Positions 49,693-61,967 are shown, counted from the first letter of the stretch. The stretch is DNA of 64,000 nt from Hyalella azteca (GCF_000764305.2 NW_025933189.1:146850-210849), one strand, 5' to 3'. Translations and numbers: made by a program. Notes: generated from the sequence alone by a model not told the origin.

Positions 49693-51450
49693 TAAAGCTA
49701 AAAAGTAAAGTATAAATATAGAACGCTTTAGATTTATTGAACATTTAGACCGTAACTTCTAGGAACAATGCAATCAGATAACAATTTTATGGTCCATATA
49801 AATAAGCAAAAGAAAAACCCTTAGTCTGTAATGACAGAAAACACGGCAAACTCTGAAACCAGGCAAGATTGAGAAATAATCTAAAAACCGTCAGAGAAGT
49901 CGAAAATATTCGCGAGTTTTACGTGAAAAGAATACTTTAAAAGAGTTCCTTGGATAAAAACTCCAGAAAAAAGTTGGTCTTGGACCAGCAACTGCAGTCT
50001 AGGTCCCTGGAGGGCAAGTCTTCGTAACTAGCGTCTAAAAATCTCCAGCACAGGAGCGCTTTGAAGACTCCAGGGAAAATTCTCCTTCATGTTCAGTTTT
50101 TTGCCTTGGAAAGTTTAGGTCTCGCCTCTTCTAGGAGGACACGAATGCACCGCAGAGGCTGGCATAGGCCTATCCTTCGGCAGCAATGGCGCGGCCTACA
50201 GCGCCTGCAGTAAATACTGGCAAAAATGTTCCTACTTATGAGGGACAAGGGCTATATAGGCAAGCGTAAAATTAGGAAAAATTTTTATGCGGTCAAGAAT
50301 GAAATACATTAGGAAGATGAATTTAAGGTCCTGTTGTATAGGGCATTCCGAAGATTGGTAGAATGGTCATTTGTCATCAGTTTGTGAATTGATCAAATTC
50401 GACCAATACTAGATAACACGAAGAAAATAAGCTGAACAAACCACTGCACTTTTAATCAAACGAGTGAATTTAACATGAGCCTCTTAGCCGTTAAAGCGTG
50501 CAGTAAAGTCTTGTTTAATTAGAAGCGACATCGCGAGCAAAATGTTAAGAGTGACCTAGCTGGAGCGAACGTATCTCTTGACACACTCTTTTCACAGTCT
50601 CCTTCATTGCTAAACTTGATTATGTAAAAACGTCGCAGAGAAAAACGCGATTATGAAAAGTAGGCTAGATATCAGCGTTGCCTAATTTATCCTTCTTTCA
50701 GGCTACCTGCGATGTGCATAATCGCGTTCCAAGGATGAAGGACTTGAAATAAATACACTACGGTAAAATCTTACTCGCGGCTCCGAATAAAAAAGAATTT
50801 CGCAAATTCTAAACTTCTTCAAGAAGCGGCACTTCCCACACGACGAGGCAGGCAGTCAAGGGTTGACTTACAATTTAGGTAGGAATAGCATTAAGAAAAT
50901 GAGAGCCCTTTTACTGCGTGCATTGAGTTTCAAATTTACTATGAAAAAAAATATAATGCAGCAAAAAAGATCAGAGGCGAACAGTGTTGGCCTTCGCAGA
51001 GTAAAACAATATGACTGGAATTATAATAAACTAGAAGACATTATTTAAAACAAAATCGATAGTTTAATTATTAGTAAGTAGTTTCATAACTTGCCAGTGT
51101 GTTGATAGACTAAAATTTTCTGGTAGTCGAGCAAAATGAAATGTTGTTGAGCGCAAAATCGAGCCAATGATGGGGAAATTATACAAGAAAAACTATAAAA
51201 AATTATCTTGAACGTGGAAATAATCTAGAAGACAAATTTATACAACGGCAAAGTGTTGCCTTTTAATGTCCACCTGTATATAATGATGTTTCCTACTCCA
51301 AATTAAAAATTCTTCTAACCAAATTAACACGAAATCATTTAAAAATTTTGCTGGCATGTTTTAGACGTTTTAAATTTTTGAATCATATTTCACAAAATTA
51401 TTGACGCATGTTCACACTATTGACTCCTCTATCATTCTATTTTCATTTTT
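49693..51450. other. Unannotated intron sequence
   Basis: No recognised feature. Confidence 0.45.
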
Positions 51451-51695
51451 AGCGCATTTCCTCTTTATAGAAAAAATGCACTATTGTGCTCGCCATGTCC
51501 GTCTGTCTGTCTGTCCGTCCGTCTGTCCGTCCGTGACTTCACGTTTTCGTCGATTTTAAGAAGCGGGCATGCCTGTATCAAAGATACGACATCTCTAGCT
51601 CTAATACACTGTACTAATCGCAATTAAAACTGATTTATGCACGAGAAAATGCGCTCTCTGTCACTCACTGCCGTGAGTACTGAGTAATATTTTTT
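51451..51695 (+). mobile_element. Dispersed hairpin repeat family, copy 5 with insertion
   Basis: Left half GCGCATTTCCTCTTTATAGA through the CCGT/CTGT run to CACGTTTTCGTCGA. About 85 bp of other sequence follow, then the right half CACGAGAAAATGCGCTCTCT and ACTCACTGCCGTGAGTACTG. Confidence 0.8.
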
Positions 51696-52150
51696 CCGCC
51701 TTCTAAAGCCCGCTGTCTAATATGAGGATTTCAATCCCGGAATCAACCTTCTGAAAGCTGCGGTCTTACTGAGAATTCCGATCTTAGTTTATCACCAGAA
51801 TTTAGGGCTTATCGACTGAGTTTGTAGATGTTTTATCACAACTGAGGAGCGAGGATTCAGCAACCCAGATGGCAAGAGAGATTCAGACATTGAACTTAAG
51901 ATGTTAGAAGGCAAAATAGACAAAAAATTAAGATTACAGCATAAAATAAGAATTTTAACTTCTTTTCTACTCACCAACACTAATTAAAATTTGCCTTATG
52001 CTCACATGGCAACAGAAGAAGGTACTGACTTGGAAATAATGAACGTTGTTCTTGAGTCAATGAAGCGGTACTGGAATTGGCATTACTGCCCTCTTTGTTA
52101 ACAAACACTATAACACGGTTACTGATACTTACCGGCGGCCAGGCGGCCGT

Positions 52151-52813
52151 TACCCATTGCCACCACTGCATGCTAGGACTAACAGAATCCTTGCCTATTT
52201 ACCCATTGCCACCACTGCATGCTATGACTAACAGAATCCTTGCCTATTTACCCATTGCCACCACTGCATGCTAGAACTAACCAGAATCTTTTCCTATTTA
52301 CCCATTGCAGCCACTGCATGCTAGGACTAACCCGAATCCTTGCCTATTTACCCATTGCCACCACTGCATGCTAGGACTAACCGGAATCCTTGCCTTTATA
52401 CCCATTGCTACCATTGCATGCTAGGACTAACCAGAATCCTTGCCTATATTTACCCATTGCCAGCACAGCATGCCAGGACTAACCAGAATCCTATTTACCC
52501 ATTGCCACCACAGCATGCCAGGACTAACCAGAATCCTTGCCTATTTACCCATTGCCACCACAGCATGCCAGGACTAACCAGAATCCTTGCCTATTTACAC
52601 ATTGCCACCACTGCATGCTAGGACAGAATCCTGCAGAAGCATGCCATGCCTGCAGAATCCTTGCCTATAGCTACTATGCGCCACTACAGCATGCTAGAAT
52701 TAACATGTATCCTTGCCTAGTTGCCCAGTGTATCCACAGCATGCTAAAACTAACCTGTATCCTTGCCAAGTTACTCAGCGCCACCACAGCATGCTAGGAC
52801 TAACAGGACTAAC
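52151..52813. repeat. 50-bp minisatellite containing the exon's splice donor
   Basis: About 13 units. On the minus strand the unit reads AGGATTCTGGTTAGTCCTAG, CATGCAGTGGTGGCAATGGG, TAAATAGGCA. Exon A ends TAGGATACAG then GTTAGTCCTG, which matches the start of the unit. The unit closest to the exon keeps AGGATACAGGTTAGT exactly; more distant units have AGGATTCTGGTTAGT. The array therefore appears to derive from, or to include, the exon's own 5' splice site. Confidence 0.93.
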
Positions 52814-52921
52814 CTGTATCCTAGCCTCGTTGAGCTTGGTCTTCCTAGCAAGCTCCTCCCTGCAGTAGATGTCAGGGTAGTGGCTCTTGCTGAACGCTGC
52901 CTCGAGCTCAGCAAGCTGTTC
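52814..52921 (-). CDS. Homeobox exon A: homeodomain residues 11-46
   Basis: The exon is 108 bases, or 36 codons, with a clear acceptor (TTTCACTTGCATCCGCAG) and donor (ATACAG then GTTAGT), both phase 0. It encodes [36 protein letters not shown]. Numbered as a homeodomain this gives Q12, L16, F20, Y25, L34, L40, R44 and Q46, matching conserved helix 1 and helix 2 positions of the paired class. HYPDIY with REELA is characteristic of paired-like proteins. The intron at position 46/47 is the usual paired-class site. Residues 1-10, the N-terminal arm and the start of helix 1, must come from an upstream exon that I could not find. The intron that follows begins immediately with a 50-bp minisatellite that repeats the exon's own donor site. 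Confidence 0.9.
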
Positions 52922-53059
52922 CTGCGGATGCAAGTGAAATAAAATAATTACTTGATGCTCCAGACTGCTACCAATGCGTGATGTGTCTGGTTCGTGGAAA
53001 AGTTATAAAAATAATTCATGTAGCCTACTACCAAGCGCAATAAATGATGAGTGTGACGT

Positions 53060-53732
53060 GTGACCCGCTCTATGGCGCAATAACACAATTCGTGTCACCT
53101 CTCCTGAGGCGCAGCAACATAATTTGTGTGACCTGTTCTAAGGCACCATAACACAAATCGTGTAAACTAAGGAGACAACAACACAGTTCGTATGAACTAA
53201 GGACACAACAACACAGTTCGTATGAACTAAGGACACAACAAGCGTCGTTCGTGTAAACTAAGGGCACAACGACACAGTTCGTGTACTTTGAGGACACGAC
53301 AACACAGTTCGTGTGAACTAAGGACACAACAACACGGTTTGTGTGAACTAAGGACACAACAACACAGTTCGTGTGAACTAAGGACACAACAACACAGTTC
53401 GTATAAACTAAGGACACAACAACTCAGTTCGTGTGAACTAAGGACACAACAACACAGTTCGTGTGAACTAAGGACACAACAACACAGTTCGTATGAACTA
53501 AGGACACAACAACACAGTTCGTATGAACTAAGGACACAACAACACAGTTCGTGTGAACTAAGGACACAACAACACAGTTCGTGTGAACTAAGGACACAAC
53601 AACACAGTTCGTGTGAACTAAGGACACAACAACACAGTTCGTGTGAACTAAGGACACAACAACACAGTTCGTATGAACTAAGGACACAACAACACAGTTC
53701 GTATGAACTAAGGACACAACAACACAGTTCGT
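53060..53732. repeat. 30-bp tandem array, left of gap
   Basis: About 20 copies of AGGACACAACAACACAGTTC plus GTGTGAACTA, very homogeneous, degenerate at its left end. It runs into the N gap. Confidence 0.97.
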
Positions 53733-54166
53733 NNNNNNNNNNNNNNNNNNNNNNNNNNNNNNNNNNNNNNNNNNNNNNNNNNNNNNNNNNNNNNNNNNNN
53801 NNNNNNNNNNNNNNNNNNNNNNNNNNNNNNNNNNNNNNNNNNNNNNNNNNNNNNNNNNNNNNNNNNNNNNNNNNNNNNNNNNNNNNNNNNNNNNNNNNNN
53901 NNNNNNNNNNNNNNNNNNNNNNNNNNNNNNNNNNNNNNNNNNNNNNNNNNNNNNNNNNNNNNNNNNNNNNNNNNNNNNNNNNNNNNNNNNNNNNNNNNNN
54001 NNNNNNNNNNNNNNNNNNNNNNNNNNNNNNNNNNNNNNNNNNNNNNNNNNNNNNNNNNNNNNNNNNNNNNNNNNNNNNNNNNNNNNNNNNNNNNNNNNNN
54101 NNNNNNNNNNNNNNNNNNNNNNNNNNNNNNNNNNNNNNNNNNNNNNNNNNNNNNNNNNNNNNNNNN
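53733..54166. other. Assembly gap, 434 Ns
   Basis: Unknown sequence. The arrays on the two sides are unrelated, so the gap must contain a junction and possibly unique DNA, such as the missing exon for homeodomain residues 1-10. Confidence 0.98.
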
Positions 54167-54605
54167 GGACTGTTGACAGGAGTATTGATGGGACTGTTGA
54201 CAGGAGTATTGTGGGACTGTTGACAGGAGTATTGAGGGACTGTTGACAGGAGTATTGAAGGACTGTTGACAGGAGTATTGAGGGACTGTTGACAGGAGTA
54301 TTGATGGGACTGTTGACGGGAGTATTGAGGTACTGTTGACAGGAGTATTGAAGGACTGTTGACAGGAGTATTGATGGGACTATTGACAGGAGTATTGAAG
54401 GACTGTTGACAGGAGTATTGATGGGACTGTTGACAGGAGTATTGAGGGACTGTTGACAGGAGTATTGAGGGACTGTTGACAGGAGTATTAATGGGACTGT
54501 TGACGGGAGTATTGATGGGACTGTTGACAGGAGTATTGATTGGCCTGTGGACAGGAGTATTGATATGCCTGTTGACATGAGTATTGATTGGCCTGTTGAC
54601 AGGAG
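54167..54605. repeat. 24-bp tandem array, right of gap
   Basis: About 18 copies of GGACTGTTGACAGGAGTATT plus GAKG. Units at the right end diverge to GGCCTGTTGACAGGAGTATT. Confidence 0.96.
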
Positions 54606-55219
54606 TATCGTGGAAGATCAGCGATGACAGAAGCCGTTGACAGGAGCAGACAGGCCGCCATCGAGGGCGACACCGGCTTAGCACTCACTAATCCCTTAGC
54701 GCCGCTAATGCTGGCCGAGCAACACAAACTCTGCGCTAAAGCTGGGCTAATAACGCGATAACCAGCTGCTGTCGCATCCACCCCATCCAGCACATCCAGC
54801 TCATCCAGGACTGAGGTGGTTCCACTGAATAAATAACATCCACATTGCAAGTGACGGATTATGAGTAAAAATTTGGACCTATCAGCCTCGGGATTTGAAA
54901 AATCTACAGAACATTTTATTGAAGAATGATTCCAATTGTTGGTTCAAGCATACATTATTGACAGCAATTAAAGTAGCACAATGATCTGCTTTATTTCTAA
55001 TTAATAGAAATGAAGTTCGCTGCTACTCCGTTTCTACATATCACGAGCAATGCTCCTCATACTATATTTCTTTCGACTCATAATGTCAACAAATATTTAA
55101 TGTCCAAAATCCGCATCGAAATAATTTCTTCAATTTTCCACCGAAATAAAATGGCTAAATTTAACGTTTTGCGTCTAAATTTACAAAATTTAAATGCGGT
55201 AGTGTGTGTTAAGTTTTAA
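54606..55219. other. Unannotated intron sequence
   Basis: 54640-54800 is GC-richer and keeps a minus-strand frame open, but no motif or splice context was recognised. Confidence 0.45.
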
Positions 55220-56130
55220 GGGGAGCGTCTACCCTAAAATTGAAAATTTTCACTTTTTCGGTTTTTATACTCATTTTAAAGCTGACATTCTGCCCTATCC
55301 AACGGTAACATTTTCTAAATTTATTTACTAAAATTGATTTCCATGTATTTCCAGATGTATTTTACTAGCTGATGATGGGCATAGCCCGAAACGTTCTGTT
55401 TTATTTATCTAGGACTTCTATCCAGTAAAATGTTTTATGCAACTTTTTTGGTTTTAGCCTTTATTCTTAAACTGAGAAGAACTCCTCGAGATATTGTGAT
55501 CTAAAGACACGTGCTGGTACCCTGAATGCAAATAATTGGCAATGGGAAAGCTTGGGCTACAATATCAAGACTTTTTTAGCATATTCTTCTGTTTTCAATG
55601 AATTTTACTTTATTTGGCTCCAGTGAACAATTTAAAAATCCAAAATCGCCATCTTAAAAAGTTCATAACTCCAACAGTTTTTAAGCTACGGCAATGACAG
55701 ACATACCATTCGATTCTTAAAAACCATATGTAGCGACTCTAGAAACCCTTTTTTGAATTTGTGCAAGGTTTGACTTATATATGGGAGGGGGAGGGGTGTG
55801 GGGGGGGATAAAAATGTGAAAGAAATGGGAAGAACGCGATTAAAAAAAATGAGAAAAATAAAAAATCAAGGCTCTATAGTCGTTAGATATTGTTGTTACA
55901 AATCGAAGGATATGTGTTTCGACATTGTAGCATGTGATTTGCAAAAGTTATAAACTTTTTTGGAGTACCCATTTTTTGCCGTTTTCTATTAATTCCACGT
56001 ATTCTTTCTTTTTTTTCAAAAAATTTACACGAACAAAAAGGTCTTAGATTTCTGTTTTACATATGTGTACCAAGTTTCAGAGCGATCCGTTTGTAAACAA
56101 AAAAGTTTTGTTGGAGGGTAGCCGGTCCCC
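55220..56130. mobile_element. Possible TIR element, about 0.9 kb
   Basis: The left end GGGGAGCGTCTACCCT and the complement of the right end GGGGACCGGCTACCCT agree at 14 of 16 positions. The interior is AT-rich and non-coding, with runs such as AAAAGTTATAAACTTTTTTG. A separate hairpin motif at 55369-55395 may be a nested insertion. No clear target duplication. Confidence 0.5.
55369..55395 (+). other. CTGATGA...GAAAC hairpin motif (hammerhead-like core)
   Basis: CTGATGATGGGCATAGCCCG is followed by AAACGTT. GGGC and GCCC form a stem between CTGATGA and GAAAC, the order seen in hammerhead ribozyme cores. An outer pairing ATTTTACT / AGTAAAAT (about 55359 and 55427) could be stem I. One extra U after CTGATGA and a weak stem III make this non-canonical. 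Related motif at 14669-14697. Confidence 0.35.
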
Positions 56131-56775
56131 GTGAATGCGGTATAATGAATTAAATTCTACATTTGGCGTCAGGCCATGAGAGTTCGCGTTGTTAATGAGC
56201 GCGGCAAGCGATAGCGAAGGCGATTGTTTGATAATAAGCAACAAAAGGACACCGATGAGCTCTGTTCAAATAACCCCCTAAAATTATTCAACTCTAACCA
56301 TATAATACATACATATTTACATCATTGGAAGTGAAAGAGTTATTTTTCATGCGCTGTATTAAAAAAATAACTTGAAATTATACACAGTGATTCAAAACTC
56401 GGGTCCGATTTATAATTTAGGTGAGAATTTAAACAAGTTGATGACATCGCAGCCAGTAAACATGCATACGACAAATTAATCCACCTTTTCTCTGTTATTT
56501 CCGATGATTTGCATCATTACTCCGACGCTGATAGCATACGACACCATCTTCATCTAAAATACAGCAATAAATGTTAATATCTTGCCACAATGTATTTTAA
56601 ATAATATGCAAAATCGACTATTATTTTAGATATTAATTAAGATAGATACTAATTATGTTAGATATTAATTTTCTCGTGGTAGTTTCGACAATATAAATTT
56701 TCTGTGTTTTTTTTTTTGCAATCGAAATCAACGTTATCAAGACAAGTAGCGATACAGACTACTGATAACATGGAC

Positions 56776-56965
56776 TGAACGTTAACAGTGAACGATTGTT
56801 AACAGTGAACGATATGTAACCGTGAACGATTGTTAACAGCAAACGATTGTTAACAGTGAGTGGTTTTCAACAGAAAGCGGGAGCCAACAGTGAGTGGCTG
56901 TCAACAGGAAGCGAGAGCCAAGAGTGAGGAGGTATCAACAGAATTGTACTGCAACAGTAAGTAAG
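56776..56965. repeat. Degenerate 17-21-bp tandem repeat
   Basis: About nine units of AGTGAACGATTGTTAAC, grading into AGTGAGTGGYTGTCAACAG. The divergence is directional along the array. Confidence 0.8.
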
Positions 56966-57040
56966 GACGTGCTCTCCTGCAGATCTAATTAAATTACCGC
57001 TTTTCGTTTCAATTTTCCGTCAAATGTAAAACTTTGGTAG

Positions 57041-57285
57041 TAAGGCAGGGTGGCCCAGTGGTTACAGTGCAGAGTACCAAGAGAGGTGCAGAGAGGCGCG
57101 GGTTCGATCCCAGCTCTGTGCGCCAGTTTCTGGTCAGAATCGGCGAGGAGGCCGGGCGGTTAAGCGCAGCAGAATTGTAGCAGTGAGCTGCACGTTCAAG
57201 TAATGTTAAGAATCGGCGACAGGCCTCCGGCCTAATAAACGCTGAAACCGCTATATTATATATTATTATTATAAGAGTAGAAGCA
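57041..57285 (+). mobile_element. tRNA-derived SINE
   Basis: The head has an RNA polymerase III A box, GTGGCCCAGTGG (57050-57061), and a B box, GGTTCGATCCC (57101-57111), about 40 bases apart, as in a tRNA. It does not fold as a complete tRNA and continues into an unrelated body (GTCAGAATCGGCGAGGAGGC, then AATCGGCGACAGGCCTCCGG) and a TAT-rich 3' tail. This is the normal structure of a tRNA-related SINE. No clear target duplication seen. Confidence 0.75.
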
Positions 57286-59548
57286 AGAGTGCGTCACCAA
57301 CCCCTCCTATAACAACAACCAAGGCCCACATGTTGAGGAACAATGTAGCGGTGCTACTGCTCGTGTAATTAGAGGGCTGCCCTCGCGCCCTGGCTGGTCT
57401 TTCAGCCTGCCGATTCCCTGGGCACTTTTAAATGAGTATAAAAGCTGCTCCTAACCCGACAGTCGTATATCTAGCCCACGCAGTTTATTACGAAGATTCG
57501 AACTCGTATCTCTTCGTTATTGTTTTCGATTAACTATTCAATGTCCGACTTTTGCATTCATTCATATTAAAATTAATTAGTTTAACGATTGCACTCCTAG
57601 TCCATTTTCCTTTTCTAGTTTTATTTATTCTGCTATTAGGTTAGAAATTTAATTAAATAATAACGAAAAACAATAGCAATGTTCTTTTACTGCAGGAAAC
57701 TAGGCTGAAACAAGAGTTTCCGGCTTATTTCCAGCGACATCCTGAGAGATACATTAAAAAATAACGCAAAGTCCAGAATATTCAAGCAACGCTTCAAAAA
57801 AAGTTTTATATATATTGAGGAACATAAGTTGCTAGGTTAAATAAGAGTTGTAAAATCGCTATCTTGCAATGAATGATATATAAATGAATAATAAATTAGC
57901 AACAATTGCGACCATCTCCCATACACTCCTATAATAAAAATTTAAGCTATACGTATCACAAACTTTCTTCACATAATTATTTATATGATGCAAACATTAC
58001 TAACACAATAACGCGAGACACATTCCAGATGAATATTTTTCAGCATAGCGATCCTCAAAACAAATGGATAAATAACTATACAAATACTTCAGCTCAATGT
58101 AATCACAAACAATCACCACGTCCACGTCACACACAAAATTGCGGCACAACAACAGTTGTTAACATTATTTTATTTATGATATCATCTAGAATATCAACAT
58201 GATAAGGACACTTCCGAACGAAATTTTAGGAATGAACTCAGATATTTCGATCGTTTACAAAATTAATCGACATTGAATCGATGGTCTCTGTGCTATAAAT
58301 AGTCGAAACAAAGTTAATTTTTTTCAAATATGTGCTAGTTGCACTTTCAAACCTCTGCTGCAAAACAGATCTGAGGGAAATTTGTAACGAAAAATAAAAA
58401 AATGTTCTATGACAAAATATATATAAATTTCCACGCAAAAATATTCGGCAAGGTCGTGAGTTTTATCATTTTGAAACTATGCAGGAGCCACAATTAGTAA
58501 TAATGTAATAATATGTAATATATTACAAATTAATGTACATATCATAATAGTTCTAATAATACGTAATGCAATTACTTGACTATTGGTAAACATGCAATGC
58601 ACGAAGTCGGAAGCGAACTCGGTTCGGGGGCCGAGAGACTGGGAACGCTTCGTGGGTAAAAAAAAAGTTCACATGACAATAAAGGCTGCGAGGGTTACAT
58701 CAATTGACAATATTACCCTAACAATAGCTGAGCAACAATGAGGTGACAATGAATGGTGCCTTAACAACACTAACAAGCCACTAATAACGAAAACACCGCT
58801 GCTCTTTCACAATAACTTCCAACGGCGACCGACAAAAATTCAACAAAAGCCTTGCAAAATTCCGACGTGTGACTCTTGTGTTGTGACAACAAAATTGGCA
58901 GTAGTAGCCCAAAATTACCAGCGGCAGCAAAAAATAAGATTTTTGCACAACCGCACTATAAGTCATAATTTCTATATGATTTAATAGTGAAGTGTTGGCA
59001 GTAATATCGACTCATGCAGGCAAATGCATGGAGACCATCTGGCAAACTGAAACAAAACTTCTTATTCATGATTTTTTATTTTATTAGTTGGGTTCATTAG
59101 AAATAAATTAACTTGAAAGAAAGTCTCTTAAATAACTGAAATGTAGGCAAACTGCTCATTGTATTTTGCCTATTAGGTTCAAATAAGAGAAGATGACTAA
59201 TATATGAGCAGGAATACACTCTCTTATTCCTCAATACATTAACACTTCACTGTAGACGCCATCCATGTTGTCAAAGAAATACATTGTAATCAGATGATAT
59301 ATGAGCGAAATTTTCGAGTAAATTTTCTTAGTTATAACAGTCACGATTGTTGGGGTGTGTGATTAGTTGGGAATGAATGTTGGTGACAGTTTACTGATGG
59401 TTTCAATATCTCACTTATGCTCATGAATGAGAAATTAGGCAGTGATTAAAATCATCGTCAGAGAGCTGACGAATAATCTCAATTACGAGTTTTACTGAAA
59501 ATCAACTAATGAACTGCTTGAACTATTTCATCTCAACAAACCATTTTT
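57286..59548. other. Unannotated sequence upstream of homeobox exon A
   Basis: No exon recognised. GTATAAAAG at 57436-57444 could be a TATA box, but no gene follows. The rest is AT-rich and featureless. Confidence 0.45.
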
Positions 59549-59697
59549 TAGCGCATTTACTCATTTATGGACAAAAGGCGCTATATTGTGCTCGTCATGT
59601 CCGTCCGTCTGTCTGTCCGTGATTTCACGATTTCGTAGACGAGAAAATGCGCTTTCTGCCACTCACTGCAGCGAGTACTGCAGGAGATGTATTTTTT
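59549..59697 (+). mobile_element. Dispersed hairpin repeat family, copy 6
   Basis: TAGCGCATTTACTCATTTAT, AAAAGGCGCTATATTGTGCT, CCGT/CTGT run, GACGAGAAAATGCGC and CACTCACTGCAGCGAGTACT. Near full length. Confidence 0.85.
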
Positions 59698-61967
59698 ATA
59701 ATGTACATTGAGCAATGGTCGTTAGTTACGTCGAGCAACAAATTTTCGTGGCCAGTGTTTCATATGAGGACCTCGAGCATAACTAATGTCTAGGATATAT
59801 GAGAAACTGCGGTATGTTAGATCCTTAATTCTCATTTTCATAAACACAAAGGATATTTTTAGAAGAAAGCAGCACAAACTAGATGGGCTCTAAGCTGATT
59901 TTGTTTTACTATTTTTAATGCAGAATTCACGCCTCAATTCAAGCTCTCATCTGACAACCTGGAATTAATTTCCTTTGGTGTAATGTTTTAAATCAGACTG
60001 ACTAAAATAATTTTCTAAAAAAACAAATAATAAATATTTAGGCTTCATACTTAGTACATATAAGCACTAAAGTGCTTATTTTCAGAAAATTGTGTTTCCA
60101 TCATTTATTGCTTTATTGTTCTCATATACTCGTATTTATAAGACACAACATATTATCCAAGGCTGAATTATAACTACAAATGTTAATTAGTATAGGGGTC
60201 TGTCACGCATCAGTATGAATTATTCTATCATTTCACGATGGTAAATTATGATTAGTAGTCATGTAATTGAAGGAGTAAACAATCTCCCCACTTGGAGTGT
60301 ACAACAGGCGTCGAAAATCCGAACAATTGGGAAAGGCAAAGTCGTCGAAGACCGGACGACTAACCCCGTACAAAAGCTGGTCACACGCGGGGCTCCACAA
60401 AAGAAGGACGACAAAAGCGACAGGGAAGCACAAAACCCAGGTGCTGTTCCAACACAAGCAGTTCATAAAGACTCCTTATTGAAAAATAGAAGCTGATTTA
60501 TCATCGGCCGACTTTCGGCCACCGATGGTACGCAGATAAAACGACGGTAATTTTCAGCGTTAGTGTGCCGCAAGCTCGCGGTACTTCAGCACGGTACTTG
60601 ATTTGCTACAGAGCGCTGCTGTTCCGGCGTATGGCGTGGCGCAGGCGCTGTTCCGTCGCATTATTATCAGTTAGTAGCCACAATATTAATGGATATTAAC
60701 CACGTTAATTCAAACAATATGGAATCTTCCATGTTATTGTTAAAAAAACACGTGGAAAACATGGAACGGTGGATTTACCAATAATATTAACGCTAAAAAT
60801 AAAACTACTGGAAGAACTTTTCCAATTGTCTTTGATTGAATAAAACTAAAAAACTAATCTAATCTTAAAAAATTAATAGTAGTCGTTTTACTTTAGGTCC
60901 TATAAATTATTTCACGAAAATGTGTATTTTATAAGTCGGTTTTCCCTCCAATTATTCTTATAATAAAAAATTATAACTTCATCATAATCTTCACGGCGAT
61001 GGGAGGAATTTTGACTCAAATGGCGATGTTGAAAAGTAAAACCGCGTTTTGCCTCACTGCTATGTTGAAAACTAATCACCCATAAATCTCAAACGTTCAC
61101 GCGAGCACGTCTGTCTAATCTTGAAACACAATTCTGAACTATTCAACGTCTCTGTCATTGTAATATTGATGAAATTGGTTCATTTTTTAAGTTTTCGCCA
61201 TGTAACTGCAAATAATCAACATCTACGCAAAGCATGAAAAATTCAACGGTACTCAAAAAAGATTTGGTAGATTGAGTCTAAAGTCGAAGAGTAGAAGCCT
61301 AGCTGGCGTTCATTCACTTTTTTAATTTCTTAGTGAGCCAATTGAAATTTTCATCGAGGCCTATAGTATATTATTGACTTTTTCTGACCAATAAATACAT
61401 CTATTTATTGCTAGGTTTTAGTTCACTGAAAAATATTTATTTTATGTATTTATTGATCTAAAAATCAAGCGGAAATATCAGCTATAGCCGAATACAAAAA
61501 CTGTAGTGAACAGAATTCCGTTACTTTTTTCCATAAGGTATACAAAAGAATTTTCAATTGTTTAGGGTTTCGAAAAAAAAAATACTTTTTGGTGTCCTAT
61601 CGCTGCTGATAAATTATTAGTTAATTTTACACGCCAAATTCAGACAAATATTCAGACAGGCGCGTGTCGACGACACCGCATGACGCGCGACTAGCGGTAC
61701 GTGGCCGAGTGGTCGGCGGCCATTGCCAAAACTTTCGAATTTATTTAACGAATTTTATAAAAGATATGTTGCGAAATAGTTGAAGTATGAGAGAATTTCA
61801 AGATCGAGTTTCACTTTATAATTTATACACAAATTAAATTTTTAATGACATGTGAGCTATTTACAGAGCAACTTATTTGAACCATGAAGAAGATAAGTGA
61901 TTATTCCTATAATAACCATTTTTCTTAGGCTGATGGAAATTTCAACAGGTATTTGAAAAAAATTAGA
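59698..61967. other. Unannotated sequence, presumed first intron
   Basis: AT-rich. A frame at 60248-60496 (+) is open but unrecognised. The segment 60560-60660 is GC-richer with no motif. The homeodomain N-terminal exon was searched for here on the minus strand and not found. Confidence 0.45.

Noticed and set aside
53227..54684. 485-codon minus-strand frame
   Set aside because: Spans 434 Ns and two stop-free arrays; no unique coding sequence.
57436..57464. TATA box (GTATAAAAG) with a possible initiator 24 bases downstream
   Set aside because: No gene, exon or element start follows on the plus strand, and the TATA-initiator spacing is short.
61700..61730. tRNA-like GTGGCCGAGTGGT (A box)
   Set aside because: No B box, T arm or acceptor stem follows; not a tRNA gene or clear SINE.
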